Positions 35,579-47,679 of a stretch of DNA of 64,000 bases are shown piece by piece. Origin of the DNA: Mycobacterium europaeum (GTDB taxonomy: Bacteria > Actinomycetota > Actinomycetes > Mycobacteriales > Mycobacteriaceae); NCBI RefSeq assembly GCF_002102155.1, contig NZ_LQOU01000010.1, positions 124,001 through 188,000 on the forward strand, given 5' to 3'. The translations under genes and the position numbers were made by a program. The notes beneath the pieces were generated by a model. The model was not told where the DNA came from. It saw nothing but the letters and a program-made list of their open reading frames with translations, and searched no databases. How positions within the stretch are numbered: the first letter of the stretch is position 1; the number at the start of each line of letters is the position of its first letter.

Positions 35579-35597
35579 TTGACAAGGTACTTGTCAA
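35579..35597. promoter_or_regulatory. Palindromic MarR-type operator
   Basis: TTGACAAG-GTA-CTTGTCAA is a perfect 19-bp inverted repeat with 8-bp arms. It is 21 bp upstream of the esterase lipoprotein start and 29 bp upstream of the MarR start. The first arm (TTGACA) could also be a -35 element, so repressor binding would block the promoter. Confidence 0.8.
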
Positions 35598-35625
35598 TCG
35601 TGGGGGAGGTGGCACACTCTTTCCC

Positions 35626-36084
35626 ATGCGACGTCCTGCGGATGCCGACTGGCAGCCGACCGTGCCGGCGCTGGTGAACCTGGTGGCCGCCTCGGGTGCG
35701 CCGCGCTTGCGGGCGGCGTTTGCCGAAGCGGGGCTCGATGGGATCCGCCCGGCGCAAGCGGTCGCCCTCGTCCCGTTGGCGGCCGGCGGGCTGCACGCGT
35801 CGGATCTGGCCGACCGACTGCAGGTGAGCCGGCAGGCGGTGGCCCAGGCGATCACCGGCCTGGAGCGGCACGGCTACGTCACCCGGGCACCCAACCCCCT
35901 GGACGCGCGGACCCGGATCATCGAGCTGACGCCGCGCGGCCGGCGGGCACTGAGTGTGATGCGTTCGAACGCAGTCGATTTGGAGACGCGCTGGGAGCAG
36001 CTGCTGGGACGGCGGCGACTGGCCGAGTTGCGGGAGATCCTACAGACGTTGCTCGCCGGTCAGACCGAGCCGGCGGGGGAGTGA
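35626..36084 (+). CDS. MarR family transcriptional regulator
   Basis: A 152-residue MarR-type winged-helix protein. The recognition part is HASDLADRLQVSRQAVAQAI followed by TGLERHGYVTRAPNPLDART and RIIELTPRGR, the usual wing. The ATG at 35626 follows GGGGGAGGTGG at 35602-35612. A longer frame would start at 35524, but it would cover the operator. It is divergent from the esterase lipoprotein gene and probably controls it and itself; DUF4242 follows downstream after 76 bp. Confidence 0.9.
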   Translation: MRRPADADWQPTVPALVNLVAASGAPRLRAAFAEAGLDGIRPAQAVALVPLAAGGLHASDLADRLQVSRQAVAQAITGLERHGYVTRAPNPLDARTRIIELTPRGRRALSVMRSNAVDLETRWEQLLGRRRLAELREILQTLLAGQTEPAGE

Positions 36085-36160
36085 CGTCCGCCGAAAATAT
36101 CCGTGTCCTCACCGTCGTCGACGGCCTAGGCTCGACCCAAGACAGTGACAGGAGTCCGCC

Positions 36161-36430
36161 GTGCCCATCTTCATGGTCGAGCGCAACTTCGCCGAGGAAT
36201 TGGAACCCAGCCTCGAAGTTGCCGACGGTATCAACCGGATCAACGACCTGGAGGGCGTTCGCTGGATGTATTCCTTCCTGTCGGCGGACAAACGCAAGAC
36301 GTACTGCCTCTACGAGGCGCCGTCCCCGGAGGCCATCAGGTCCGCGGCCGCCCGGGCGGGCCTGCCCGCCGACGCCGTCGTCGAGGTGAAAGACCGCGTG
36401 ATGCCGGACGGGGCCCTGTCCGACATCTGA
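36161..36430 (+). CDS. DUF4242 domain protein
   Basis: An 89-residue protein of the DUF4242 family (ferredoxin-like fold), beginning MPIFMVERNFAEELEPSLE, with the GVRWMYSFLSADKRKTYC segment and a C-terminal EVKDRVMPDG. Members have been described as possible metal-binding small proteins; the function is unsettled. The GTG at 36161 follows GACAGGAG. It is 7 bp from the end of the convergent LuxR gene. Confidence 0.83.
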   Translation: MPIFMVERNFAEELEPSLEVADGINRINDLEGVRWMYSFLSADKRKTYCLYEAPSPEAIRSAAARAGLPADAVVEVKDRVMPDGALSDI

Positions 36431-36437
36431 CGCGGCA

Positions 36438-39347
36438 CTACCCGAGCAGCTCGTGATCGGCGGCGTACATCGCCGCCTGGGTGCGGTTGGCCGCCCCGGT
36501 CTTGATGAGGATGTTGCGCACGTGGTTCGCCGCGGTGTTGGTGCTGATGAAAAGGCGTTCGCCGATCGCCCGGTTGCTCAACCCCTCAGCGAGCAGCCGC
36601 AGCACCTCGACCTCCCGCTCGGTCAGGCCGTCCGGGCCCACGGCAGGCGCGGCGAGCACCGAATCCGCGAGGTCGGCGACCCGCGTCTGGCCGACCGCAC
36701 CGGCGATGGCGCGTGCCTCGCCGGCCAGGCGGCGGGCATCGTCGGTGCGTCCGCAGGACGCGGCGAACACCGCGTGCCGGGCCAGGGTCTCACTGATGTG
36801 AACCACCGAGCCCATCCGGCGGTCCATCTCGATCGCCGCGGCGAAGTGCCGGTCGGCCGCCGCGCGGTCCCCGCAGAGCGCGGCCATGCGGGCCAGGTAC
36901 CGGTCCGCGCTGCCGAACAGCGCCACGAACTGCCCGGCCACCAAGTTCTTTCCGGCGTAACGCGCGACGAACGGGTGCAGCGCCCGGACCGCGTCGAGAT
37001 CGCCGAGCTGCAGCGCCGCCTCGACCATGAACACCAGTTCCATCGGCCACTGCGCATCCTCCAGGCGGTCGCCGAGGTTGCGGTTGAGCAGTTGGCTGAG
37101 CGCACGGGTCATGCCGCGCTCGCACCGCAGCTCGGTGTACAGGGCGAGCAGACCCGGCACCCAGCGGCCGGTGAACGCCTCACTGCCGTCGACAAACCCC
37201 CCGAACCGCTTCAAATCGCCGGTCTCGCGGCGAATCATGAACATCTGGACCCCGTTGGAGCCCTCGGTGTCGTCGGCGCCGAACAAACCGCCTGTGCGCA
37301 AGGCGATGTCGGCCCATCGTTCGGCACCGGGGAAGTCGCCGCCCAGATAGGCCAGCGCCTGCTCGATGCACGCGCCGACGAAGCCGAAGGCGGATTGACC
37401 GCAGCTCTGCGCCGCTCGCCGCATATCGGCGGTCGCGGCGGCGAGGCCGTCGGGCCGGCCCGCCAGGTAGCTGACCTGGGCGTGGAAATGCGATGCCGCG
37501 CCCAACGACTCGTAGTCGCGGCGCGATAGCGCCATGCGGGATACCTCGGCCGCGCGCTCGGTTTGGATCTCGCTCATCTCCGGGGTGAGGCCTTGCCACA
37601 GGCTGGTTTTCAGCGTGTGCAGCAGTACCGCCGCGTCGCCGACGGACCGCGCGCGCTCGATCGCGTCGGCGCCGACCTCGCGGGCCCGCGCCGCTTCGCC
37701 GGCGAAGGACAGCGCCCGACCGAGGCTGCCGAGCGCCTGCACATAGCGTGGGTCCTCGGCGCGCAGCCCGCACGCTTCCAGAGCCGACGCCAACAAGTCC
37801 GCGGCCTTCGAATTCGATTGCCCGGGACGCCAATTGGCCTCTTCGTAGCCGACGGCCGCCTCCAGGCGCATGAGCGGATCGTCGGTCGCGCCGATGCGCT
37901 CGTAGATGGACCGCGCCCGTGCGAACGAGCCACCGCGCACGTGGTTGGCGGCCGCGTCGAGCTGCAGCCTGGCCCGGTCCGCCAGGGTGAGCTCCGGCAG
38001 CGACGCCGCCCGCTCGAACCACGTCGCCGCGTCCTCGTAGGCCAGGCTCTGCTCGGCCATGCGGGCCGCCCGACGCGCGTACCGCAACGCCTGCTCGTGG
38101 TAGCCGAGCACGTGCGCGCGCAGGTAGTGGTTGGCCAGGCGCGGGACGAGCGCCGGGTCGCCGCGCCCCTCGAGGGCCTCCCCGGCGCGCGCATGCATGA
38201 CCCGCAGCCGCGAGGCGGCCATCCCGGTCAGCACCGCTTCTCGGGTCAACGCGTGCACGAAGGCGAATTCACCGTCGGAGTCGTGAACGGCGCGCACCAA
38301 CCCGACGGCCTCGGCCGAATCGATGGCCGCCAGCGTCGCGCCGGCCTCCGTCCCGCTCGTCGAGATCAACGCTGGCAGGTCGAACGTCTGGCCCAGCACC
38401 GCGGCCTGTTCGATGACCGCGCGCACGCCGCTGCCCAGCCCGGCCAGGCGGCGGGCGATGGCGTCGCCGATCGACGCGGGGACCGTGTGCTGCGTGCCCA
38501 GCGTGGCAAGGCCGCCGCGGAGTTCAAGCTCGTTGACGAGTTCGGTGAGGAAGAACGGATTGCCGCCGGTTCGCTCGCGCAGCAAGGCGGCGGCCGTACG
38601 CGCCGACGCCGGGGCGAGTTGCTGTGTGCGCGCTACGAATTCGGCGATCGCCTCGGTGTCCAGGCCGGCGAGGTCCAGGCGCCGCACGCCGTCGAACCGG
38701 TGCAGCTCGGCCAGCCGCGTAGCCAGGTCGTCGGACCGGTCGGGCTCGGTGGTGCGGAAGGTGACCACGACCAGCACACGGACATCGGCGCAGCCGATCA
38801 GCACGTGCTCGAGTAACGCCAGCGTCGGAAGCTGGGCCCAGTGCAGGTCGTCGAGGATCAACGCGATCGGGCGATCGACCGCCAGCCGCCGCAGGAAGCC
38901 GGTCATCGCGTGGAAGAGGGCATGCCGCGGCGAACCGTGGTCCGGGGCCGGGCCTGTGTCGGGCAAATGCCGAACCACCTGCGGCGACAGCCGCCGCAGC
39001 TGCGGCCCCGCGTCGCCCAGCGGTTCGGCCAGCGCGCCCGGCGGACCGGTGATCAACAGCCGATCGAGCGCTTCGGCGAAGGGCGCATAGGGCAGATCCT
39101 CGTCGGCCGTCGAACTGCCCACCAGCACCGCGACGCCGTGCTCGTGCAGCGTTCCGGCGACCTCCGCGGCCAGCCGCGTCTTGCCGGCCCCGGGCTCGCC
39201 GCCGATGAAGATGGCCTGGCGATTGCCCCGCTCGACGCGCTCCCAGGCCTGTTCGAACACCGCGAGTTCCGCGCCGCGACCCACGAGCGCGCCGCGGCGA
39301 CGAGCGATCAATTCGGCCGGGAGCGGGGGCGGCACCCACTGCGCCAT
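36438..39347 (-). CDS. Large LuxR-family regulator with AAA ATPase domain (LAL type)
   Basis: A 969-residue regulator. The N-terminal ATPase domain starts with [15 protein letters not shown] and has the Walker [11 protein letters not shown] (residues 49-58). A Walker B-like [13 protein letters not shown] lies near residue 165. A long helical, TPR-like middle follows. The C-terminal LuxR helix-turn-helix (about 905-965) is [20 protein letters not shown] with [20 protein letters not shown]. This is the LAL (MalT-like) type, which activates genes in response to a ligand sensed by the middle part. The target is unknown; the nearest divergent gene is the PPOX-like one at 39485. Confidence 0.93.
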   Translation of the reverse strand: MAQWVPPPLPAELIARRRGALVGRGAELAVFEQAWERVERGNRQAIFIGGEPGAGKTRLAAEVAGTLHEHGVAVLVGSSTADEDLPYAPFAEALDRLLITGPPGALAEPLGDAGPQLRRLSPQVVRHLPDTGPAPDHGSPRHALFHAMTGFLRRLAVDRPIALILDDLHWAQLPTLALLEHVLIGCADVRVLVVVTFRTTEPDRSDDLATRLAELHRFDGVRRLDLAGLDTEAIAEFVARTQQLAPASARTAAALLRERTGGNPFFLTELVNELELRGGLATLGTQHTVPASIGDAIARRLAGLGSGVRAVIEQAAVLGQTFDLPALISTSGTEAGATLAAIDSAEAVGLVRAVHDSDGEFAFVHALTREAVLTGMAASRLRVMHARAGEALEGRGDPALVPRLANHYLRAHVLGYHEQALRYARRAARMAEQSLAYEDAATWFERAASLPELTLADRARLQLDAAANHVRGGSFARARSIYERIGATDDPLMRLEAAVGYEEANWRPGQSNSKAADLLASALEACGLRAEDPRYVQALGSLGRALSFAGEAARAREVGADAIERARSVGDAAVLLHTLKTSLWQGLTPEMSEIQTERAAEVSRMALSRRDYESLGAASHFHAQVSYLAGRPDGLAAATADMRRAAQSCGQSAFGFVGACIEQALAYLGGDFPGAERWADIALRTGGLFGADDTEGSNGVQMFMIRRETGDLKRFGGFVDGSEAFTGRWVPGLLALYTELRCERGMTRALSQLLNRNLGDRLEDAQWPMELVFMVEAALQLGDLDAVRALHPFVARYAGKNLVAGQFVALFGSADRYLARMAALCGDRAAADRHFAAAIEMDRRMGSVVHISETLARHAVFAASCGRTDDARRLAGEARAIAGAVGQTRVADLADSVLAAPAVGPDGLTEREVEVLRLLAEGLSNRAIGERLFISTNTAANHVRNILIKTGAANRTQAAMYAADHELLG

Positions 39348-39484
39348 GGTCTCAAGGTAATCGCGGGGATCGGGGCGGGTCGATAGTCAGTTCTGACTAT
39401 CGACAGCCGACCCCGGCGCCGGCGTTGTTCCGGCCGTGACGCGCATACTGTGCTTCTGGGGCGCTGTTGTCGGGAGGGCACTTC

Positions 39485-40345
39485 GTGATCACTCGAGACG
39501 TCGAGGCGAGCGCGGTGGCCGACTTGGCGCTTTCTCCGCCGCGGGCGGCGCTGGCTGCCACCGTCGACGACGAGATCGTTGTCCTGCCGGCCGCCGTCAG
39601 GCTGGACCAACGTGCCGATCCCGCGTTGTCGCCGCGCGTCGTTCGTGTCCCGGCCGGCGGCCCGGAGCTCACCGATCGCAAGGTCGTCGTGGTCGCCGAC
39701 GACGGTCCACAGTGGTTTCGGCTGCGTTCGCTGACCGTCCGGGGGACGGCCGAGGCCATGGGAGATCGCACCTATCGGGTCGTCCCTAGGCGGATCGTGG
39801 CCTGGGACTACGGCTCCCTCCGTGAGGTGCCGACACGGCCGGCGACACCGGCACCGCCGCGGGTATCCGCCTCGGTTGCCGACGGGCACGACGATGTTCA
39901 TCCCGTCCCGTCTTTGAACGTTGAAGCGGCCGTGCACAATTCGTGGGTCATGCTGCTCGCCACCCGCTCGCCCAAGGGCACGCCGTTCGCGGTCCCGCTA
40001 TGGTTCGTTGCGCACCGCGGCCGCTGGTATGCCACCACCTCGGCGTCGTCCTGGACGGTACGCAACGTGCAAGCCTGCCCGCAGGTCGCCATGCTGCTGG
40101 GCGGCGAGGGCGGGTCACGCTCCGACCGGCTCGTGGTGCGGGGACGGGCAACGGCCGTGCGGGGCGTACCGCCGCCTGCGGTGCTTGCCCGAATTGCCTG
40201 GCGCTACTACCTGCAACCACGGTTCGCGGTCGTAGAGGTGAGTCACCTCCGGCTGTGGCCGCGGCGGATGCGGTATTACCGCCAGTCGAGTCCGGCGTAC
40301 GTGGTGATCACACCGGAAGCGGCAACCGAATGCCGGGTCCCGTAG
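39485..40345 (+). CDS. Pyridoxamine 5'-phosphate oxidase-like (PPOX) flavin/F420-binding protein
   Basis: The 286-residue protein looks like two split-barrel parts. The C-terminal half (about residues 140-265) matches the PPOX-like fold: WVMLLATRSPKGTPFAVPLW, then RGRWYATTSASSWTVRNVQA and VAMLLGG. The N-terminal half (residues 10-115) is a more distant copy (EIVVLPAAVRLDQRADPA, LRSLTVRGTAEAMGDRTYRV). Mycobacterial members of this group bind F420, FMN or heme. The GTG at 39485 follows GGGAGG (39471-39476). It is divergent from the LuxR regulator and convergent with the deacetylase. Cofactor and substrate unknown. Confidence 0.75.
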   Translation: MITRDVEASAVADLALSPPRAALAATVDDEIVVLPAAVRLDQRADPALSPRVVRVPAGGPELTDRKVVVVADDGPQWFRLRSLTVRGTAEAMGDRTYRVVPRRIVAWDYGSLREVPTRPATPAPPRVSASVADGHDDVHPVPSLNVEAAVHNSWVMLLATRSPKGTPFAVPLWFVAHRGRWYATTSASSWTVRNVQACPQVAMLLGGEGGSRSDRLVVRGRATAVRGVPPPAVLARIAWRYYLQPRFAVVEVSHLRLWPRRMRYYRQSSPAYVVITPEAATECRVP

Positions 40346-40369
40346 CCACCTCTCCGGGTTCGCGACGCT

Positions 40370-41179
40370 CTACGGCGTCTTCAAGAACACGTCGTTGAGC
40401 GTGACGGTGCGCAGGTTTCGCTCGCGGATGACGTCGACCAGTTGGGGATAGACGTGCGTGACCGGGAGGTGGTTGAGGTGCCCGATGACGATGGCCTGCG
40501 GCGTGAAGTACTGGTCGGCCATCTGCACGATGTAGTCCTCGGTGATCAACGTCGAATCCGACAGCGATCCCGACCATAACGTCGGCACCGTGTAGCCGAG
40601 GTCGGCCGCGACGGCGTCGACGGCGGCGTTGCGCTTCGCGTACGGCGGCCGCCAGTACGGCTTGGCGCCGACCCCGTAGGTCTTCTTGAGGAATTCGTCG
40701 TTGCGGGAAAGCTGTTGGGCGATTTGGTCTTTCGGCAGCGTCGTCAGGTCCGGGTGGGACCAGGTGTGGTTGCCGAGCTGGATCTGCCCGCTTTCGACCA
40801 GGGGCCGCAGCATCTCCTTGTTCTCGGTCCAGGAGTCATAGGTGCCGTTGACGAAGTAGGTCAGCCGCACGCCGGTGTCCTTGGCGAACTGCGTGTACGC
40901 GCGCACCACCTCGCTGTTGACGCCGTCGTCGACGGTCAGCGCCAGCAGATCGCCCTCGCCGGGGATCTTGATCAATGCGCCGCCGCCGGGCAGCGGGATG
41001 CGGGCGTCGGGCGGTGGGGGCGGCAGGAGCGCCGTCGGGGCGGCGGGGCCGGATACCGCGACGGAAGCGGGCGGTACCTGGGCGAACGTCCGCGGCTGCG
41101 GGTCGACCACCAGGCGGGCGGCGCCCACGCCGGCGACCACCGACGCGGCGAGCGAACCCAGGAACTGACGGCGGTTCAT
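40370..41179 (-). CDS. Polysaccharide deacetylase (NodB type), Tat-exported
   Basis: A 269-residue exported enzyme removing acetyl groups from a cell-wall polysaccharide. The start MNRRQFLGSLAASVVAGVGA is a twin-arginine signal. A Pro-rich linker follows (residues 40-65). The NodB domain has motif 1 LTVDDGVNS (two Asp), motif 2 as GNHTWSHPDL (metal-binding H-x3-H) and motif 3 RPPYAKRN. The ATG at 41179 is chosen because it begins the Tat signal; the longer frame to 41533 has no such start. It is followed by a short gap to the convergent PPOX-like gene. Confidence 0.9.
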   Translation of the reverse strand: MNRRQFLGSLAASVVAGVGAARLVVDPQPRTFAQVPPASVAVSGPAAPTALLPPPPPDARIPLPGGGALIKIPGEGDLLALTVDDGVNSEVVRAYTQFAKDTGVRLTYFVNGTYDSWTENKEMLRPLVESGQIQLGNHTWSHPDLTTLPKDQIAQQLSRNDEFLKKTYGVGAKPYWRPPYAKRNAAVDAVAADLGYTVPTLWSGSLSDSTLITEDYIVQMADQYFTPQAIVIGHLNHLPVTHVYPQLVDVIRERNLRTVTLNDVFLKTP

Positions 41180-41355
41180 CTCGGGGCGCGGGGCGGGGCG
41201 GGCTCGAGGTGATTCGCGGCGCGGTGGGCACCGAGCCGACCCGCGGAGGGGTCGCCCGTCGTGCGCAACATCGCAGCCATCAGCAGCGAACCGTACCACT
41301 ACCAGGGGCGATATGTCGGAGGCGTGACCGGTGGGGCAGCTGTGAATTTTGTTAA

Positions 41356-42744
41356 CTAGCGTGATTCTCCGCCGCGCAGGGGTAGCTGCACCGGCTCGGC
41401 TTCGGGTGTTCCCAGCGTCGAGGCCAGCCAGGGCAGCGCCGCGGCGAACGCCTGCGCGGCGAACGGCCAGTCGTGTCTGCCCGGCTGGCTGACCACGGCG
41501 CAGGTGACGCCGTTGGCGCTGGCGGCGGCGCACAGCGCGTGGGCGGCGGCGTCCTGGCCCTCCGGGTTGGCCGCGGGGTCGGTCGCGGGAGCGCCGGCGG
41601 TGCTGTTGGCTTCCTGCGCCACATTGCGCGGCTCCGACGACCCCGGGACGTCGAACCAGCCCGACAGCCCGGTGTAGCGACCATGCCGCGCGATCACCGT
41701 GAGCGGATCGAACGCGGCCCAGGCGGTGTGGTTGCCGCCGAACAGCTTGGCGACCGTCTGGTCCTTGGGGCCGACGTTGGGGCTGCGGTCACCGGCGATG
41801 TCGACGAACGCGCTGAACAGCTCCGGATGCATGACGGCCAGGTCAACCGCGCAGGTCCCGCCCATCGACCATCCCGCGACGCCCCAGCTGGCACGGTCGG
41901 CCCTGACGCCGAAGTTCGACACGACGAATGGCACGACATCCTTGGTCAGGTGGTCGGCGGCATTACCCCGGCTGCCGTTGACGCACTCGGTGTCGTTGTC
42001 GAACGAGCCGGTGGGATCGACGAACACCAGCACCGGGGAGAACCCGTGGTGGGCGGCGGCGAAGTTGTCGATCGCGGTGAAGGCCCCGCCGGGGCCCAGC
42101 CAGTCGCCGGGGGTGTTGAAAGCGGAGCCGATCATCATGACCGCGGGCAGCCGAGGCGGCGGATTGCTGTTGAACCACGCGGGAGGCAGATAGACCAATT
42201 CCCGGCGGTGGGGGAAGTGCGAGGCGTTGTCGTCGATGTTCACCGGCACCACCACGCCCTTGCTGGGCCTGGTGCCGGCGACCTGCATCTCGGTCACCCG
42301 CAGCCGGTCGACCTCGTTGGGCAACGGGCCCGATGTGAGCTGATTCCACGCGGCCAAGACGGTGGGGAAGTAGCCCACCCACCCGTTCAGGGCCAGCCCC
42401 GCGCACAGCACGCACAGGGGTACGGACAGCACCGCCAGCGCCCGGCGCCACCAGCGCGCGCCCGGCCAGCCCACCAACACGACCGCGGCGGCCAGGCCGG
42501 TCAGCGCGATCCAGACCCACAGCGCCGTCGGCGCCGGGTCGCCGGCCACGCCGAGCGATGTGATGTACCAATAGGCGAGCGCGGTCACCGCGACGGCGGC
42601 GATCAGGGCCACCGGCAGCACCCGCTTGAGCCAGGGCCGCGCACGCCACTGGATCGCGATGATCAGCAGCAGCAAAGTCAGGGCCTGCACGGCCAGTGGG
42701 AGCCAGCCGTGCAGCAAGGACAGTCGTCCGAAGAATTGGTCCAA
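41356..42744 (-). CDS. Membrane-anchored alpha/beta hydrolase (esterase D/antigen 85-like fold)
   Basis: The 462-residue protein has four N-terminal hydrophobic helices (LPLAVQALTLLLLIIAI, VLPVALIAAVAVTALAY, WVWIALTGLAAAVVLVG, ALAVLSVPLCVLCAGLAL) and an outer esterase domain from about residue 170. Its nucleophile elbow is AGWSMGGTCA. The Asp may be in the region after that, and the final His in GRHDWPFAAQ. The fold is that of putative esterases related to the antigen 85 mycolyltransferases, so cell-envelope acyl transfer is possible. The start is a TTG at 42744 with AAAGG before it; a GTG at 42840 would add 32 unlikely residues. Confidence 0.8.
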   Translation of the reverse strand: MDQFFGRLSLLHGWLPLAVQALTLLLLIIAIQWRARPWLKRVLPVALIAAVAVTALAYWYITSLGVAGDPAPTALWVWIALTGLAAAVVLVGWPGARWWRRALAVLSVPLCVLCAGLALNGWVGYFPTVLAAWNQLTSGPLPNEVDRLRVTEMQVAGTRPSKGVVVPVNIDDNASHFPHRRELVYLPPAWFNSNPPPRLPAVMMIGSAFNTPGDWLGPGGAFTAIDNFAAAHHGFSPVLVFVDPTGSFDNDTECVNGSRGNAADHLTKDVVPFVVSNFGVRADRASWGVAGWSMGGTCAVDLAVMHPELFSAFVDIAGDRSPNVGPKDQTVAKLFGGNHTAWAAFDPLTVIARHGRYTGLSGWFDVPGSSEPRNVAQEANSTAGAPATDPAANPEGQDAAAHALCAAASANGVTCAVVSQPGRHDWPFAAQAFAAALPWLASTLGTPEAEPVQLPLRGGESR

Positions 42745-42876
42745 CGGTCGTTGCCTTTGCTGAGTCGATCGCTGCGCGGGGCGACCCCTGGTCTTTTCGA
42801 ACGCGGTGGGTCGCAGACAACTATCCCACACCGGCCCCACCCGTCCGGCCGCCGTCGCGGCGGTGGGCGTGGCGTT

Positions 42877-45113
<2,237 letters not shown>

Positions 45114-45117
<4 letters not shown>

Positions 45118-45326
45118 GCCACCGACACGGCCTCGTAGCCCGCCTCGTCGACGGCGCCGAGGATCGCCGTCGCGTCGATGGGGACGGAACTCGTCACCAC
45201 CAGCCTGCCCGTGTCGGCGCTGACGTCCACGTGCTCCACCCCCGGGATGCGACCGACCTCGTCCTTGACCGCCGCCTCGCAGTGGGCGCAGGTCATCCCG
45301 TCCACGCGGTATTCGCTGGTGACCAT
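45114..45326 (-). CDS. CopZ-like copper chaperone (HMA domain)
   Basis: A 70-residue single HMA-domain protein with the metal motif GMTCAHC (Cys13 and Cys16), of ferredoxin-like fold and standard length. It likely carries Cu(I) to the ATPase encoded directly downstream, with which it overlaps by 4 bp. It is the first gene of the operon, 15 bp downstream of the ATACCC-N5-GGGTAT palindrome. The GTG/ATG choice is not in doubt: the ATG at 45326 follows GGAAGGAAGACG. Confidence 0.93.
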
Positions 45327-45340
45327 CGTCTTCCTTCCTC

Positions 45341-45357
45341 ATACCCGGGTGGGGTAT
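45341..45357. promoter_or_regulatory. Copper-type operator (CsoR/RicR-like palindrome)
   Basis: ATACCC (45341-45346), a 5-bp centre and GGGTAT (45352-45357) form a perfect inverted repeat 15 bp upstream of the CopZ-like gene. It resembles the copper-responsive operators of the CsoR/RicR regulators in mycobacteria. No csoR or ricR gene is found in the window, so control would be from a distant gene. Confidence 0.7.
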
Positions 45358-45521
45358 ACGTCGATGCAACGTGCGCATCCCCCCGCGGTATTCCCCCGCA
45401 GAGCCGTCGGGGCACGCAGGCGTCAGGGAAAAGATCCGGGCCCGACCCAGGCGACGAGGGCACCACCATTGTGCCTGGTCGACCGTGTCGAACGCGCGGC
45501 CGGGATCGGTCCGGCCCGGGA

Positions 45522-46343
45522 TCAGACGTAGCCCACGCCGATGTCGACCGAAACCTGGCTGGCCGTGACCAACCGGGACTGGTCGGAGGCGAGCCAGGCG
45601 ACGGCGTCGGCGATGTCCTCCGGCTGCGCAATCCCCTCGGGCAGCAGCGGCTTGTGCAGGCCGCGCAGATGCGGGTACGTGTCGGCCGCCGCCTGCAGCG
45701 CCTCGCGCATCCGGCCGGTGCCCATCGGCGTCGCGACCGCTCCGGGGTTGAGACTGTTGACGCGGATGTTGTGCCGGCCCAGCTCGGCGGCGAACGCGCG
45801 CGCCATCCCGACGACGGCGTGCTTGCTGGCCGTGTAGTGGACCATGAACGACTGCATGTTGATGCCGGCGGCCGACCCGATCAGGATGATCGATCCGCCG
45901 CGGCCGCCGTCGATGATGTGCGGGGCGCCCGCCATCACCGTGTTCCAGGTGCCGGTCACGTTGGTGTCGATGGTGTCGCGAAACGCCTCGGCCGTGATCT
46001 GGTCCCAGGGCGCGGGGCTGCAGATTCCCGCGTTGGCCACGATGATGTCGAGGCGGCCCAGGTCGCCGACCGCCCGAGCGACGGCGCCTTTGAGCGCGTC
46101 CAGATCGCGGATGTCGACGGCCGCGGTGACGACCCGCTTGCCTTCGGCGCCGACCAGCCGCGCCGTCTCGGCCAGATCGTCGGGGGTGGGCGAATCGTAG
46201 GGGACGCTCGGCGGCAACGGCCCGGCGATGTCGACCGCGATGATGTCGGCGCCCTCGGCGGCCAGGCGTACGGCGTGCGCCCGACCCTGCCCCCGCGCCG
46301 CGCCGGTGATCAGCGCCACCTTTCCCGATAAAGACTGGGCCAT
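45522..46343 (-). CDS. Mycofactocin-type SDR family oxidoreductase
   Basis: A 273-residue SDR with TGAARGQG as the cofactor motif (residues 13-20), NAGI, and the active-site [11 protein letters not shown]. After the second strand it has an insert ([20 protein letters not shown], then AETARLV) typical of the SDR group tied to the redox peptide mycofactocin, in which NAD(H) is held tightly. The substrate is probably a secondary alcohol or ketone. The ATG at 46343 is chosen because the longer frame adds unlike residues. It is divergent from the SRPBCC gene. Confidence 0.9.
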   Translation of the reverse strand: MAQSLSGKVALITGAARGQGRAHAVRLAAEGADIIAVDIAGPLPPSVPYDSPTPDDLAETARLVGAEGKRVVTAAVDIRDLDALKGAVARAVGDLGRLDIIVANAGICSPAPWDQITAEAFRDTIDTNVTGTWNTVMAGAPHIIDGGRGGSIILIGSAAGINMQSFMVHYTASKHAVVGMARAFAAELGRHNIRVNSLNPGAVATPMGTGRMREALQAAADTYPHLRGLHKPLLPEGIAQPEDIADAVAWLASDQSRLVTASQVSVDIGVGYV

Positions 46344-46423
46344 CGGCTGTTGACGTCCTTTCTGATCACCCCGGCGAAGCGTAGCGTCGAATGCGCTTTG
46401 CCAGCCCATCGGAGGGAACCATC

Positions 46424-46894
46424 GTGGATGTCACCGTTGTCGACGCGGGGCCGCGGCAGGTATGCCGGTCGGTCGAAGTGGCCGCGCCGGTCGCCGAGCT
46501 GTATGCGATGGCCGCCGATCCGCGGCGGCACAGCGAACTCGACGGTTCGGGGACGGTGCGTGACAACATCAAGGCGCCACCGGAATTGGTTGTCGGATCC
46601 AAGTTTTCGACGAACATGAAGATGTATGGCCTGCCGTACCGCATCACCAGCACGGTGACCGCCCTGAAACCGAACGAACTGGTCGAATGGCGTCATCCGG
46701 TGGGTCACCGGTGGCGATGGGAGTTCGAGTCGCTGTCACCGACCCGGACGCGGGTCACCGAGACGTTCGACTATCGCGACGCCGGTGCGATCAAGAACGC
46801 GCTGAATTACTACGCCCTGATGGGCGCCACGAAGGCCAACGCCGCGGGCATCGAGGCGACGCTGGCCAAACTTCGCGATCGTTACGCCGGCTGA
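46424..46894 (+). CDS. SRPBCC family (START-like) protein
   Basis: A 156-residue START-like ligand-binding protein of the polyketide cyclase/dehydrase type. Recognisable parts are [40 protein letters not shown] and [10 protein letters not shown]. Such proteins bind lipids or aromatic molecules in a deep pocket. The GTG at 46424 follows GGAGGG (46411-46416). It is divergent from the mycofactocin-type SDR gene; a shared substrate is possible but unproven. It lies convergent to the TetR gene downstream. Confidence 0.85.
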   Translation: MDVTVVDAGPRQVCRSVEVAAPVAELYAMAADPRRHSELDGSGTVRDNIKAPPELVVGSKFSTNMKMYGLPYRITSTVTALKPNELVEWRHPVGHRWRWEFESLSPTRTRVTETFDYRDAGAIKNALNYYALMGATKANAAGIEATLAKLRDRYAG

Positions 46895-46908
46895 AGCCGC
46901 GAGGCGCC

Positions 46909-47526
46909 TCACCGCATGCCGAGGCGTCTGAGGTGTTCGATCATCGTGTCGACCGCGGCTTCCAGTGGCGCGGTGTCGCGACGCACCTGGCTGAGCAGCA
47001 AACCACCCTGAATGCCGGCGAGCATGGCCAATGCGACGCGCTCGATGTCGGTTCCGTCGGCCAACTCGCCGCGCGCGGCGATTGCGGCCAGGCCGTCGTG
47101 AATCATGTTCTCCCACTGGGCGAATGACCGGGCGAGCTGGGCACGTGCGACGGGATCCGCTTCGGAGAGCTCGTTGGCCATCGAGCCGATCGGGCAGCCG
47201 CCCGCGCAGCCCAAGCTCTGCACCAGGTTCACCATGATGTCGCGCCACCGGCGCAGGTCCTCGATGCTTTCGATGCGGTCGAGACCCAGGTGCTGCACGC
47301 CGAGCACGCGGTCGGTCTGGAAGTCGATGACGGCGGCCACCAGGTCGCTCTTGTCGGCGAAGTAGTGGTACATCTGCGAGGTGCTGACGGCCGCGGCTTC
47401 CTGGATGTCCTCGATGGTCGTGCGCGCGACACCGCGCTGCAGCATCAACTCCGACGCGGCGGCGACGATCCGCGCGCGGGTTGCGCGGCCCTTCGCCGTC
47501 AGTTTGTCGTGCGGGACCGGCGCCAT
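46909..47526 (-). CDS. TetR/AcrR family regulator
   Basis: The 205-residue TetR protein has a helix-turn-helix at residues 14-60 (RATRARIVAAASELMLQRG, then TTIEDIQEAAAVSTSQMYHY). The ligand half contains SLGCAGGCPIGSMANEL, a Cys-containing segment typical of the YcdC/RutR-like TetR subgroup (TetR_C_11/16). It is divergent from the peroxiredoxin-like gene. A palindrome lies between the two. Confidence 0.9.
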   Translation of the reverse strand: MAPVPHDKLTAKGRATRARIVAAASELMLQRGVARTTIEDIQEAAAVSTSQMYHYFADKSDLVAAVIDFQTDRVLGVQHLGLDRIESIEDLRRWRDIMVNLVQSLGCAGGCPIGSMANELSEADPVARAQLARSFAQWENMIHDGLAAIAARGELADGTDIERVALAMLAGIQGGLLLSQVRRDTAPLEAAVDTMIEHLRRLGMR

Positions 47527-47539
47527 GGAGCCCCTTTCC

Positions 47540-47585
47540 GTGGAGTGATTCCACCCAATCTACTGGTTTTGGAGTTGACACTCCA
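47540..47585. promoter_or_regulatory. Palindromes between TetR and peroxiredoxin-like genes
   Basis: TGGAGT-TGAC-ACTCCA (47570-47585) is a perfect 16-bp inverted repeat. A related, weaker one, GTGGAGTGATTCCAC (47540-47554), lies 30 bp away, next to the TetR start. Together they may form a double operator for the TetR protein at 46909. Confidence 0.65.
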
Positions 47586-47679
47586 TTTTGCATTCAGCAT
47601 GCTGACCGCAAGCGTCTACTAATCGGTGCCGGAAGTCGTTGTGCGGCAGGCCGGCACACATGCGAAGGGTGAGGACCTC

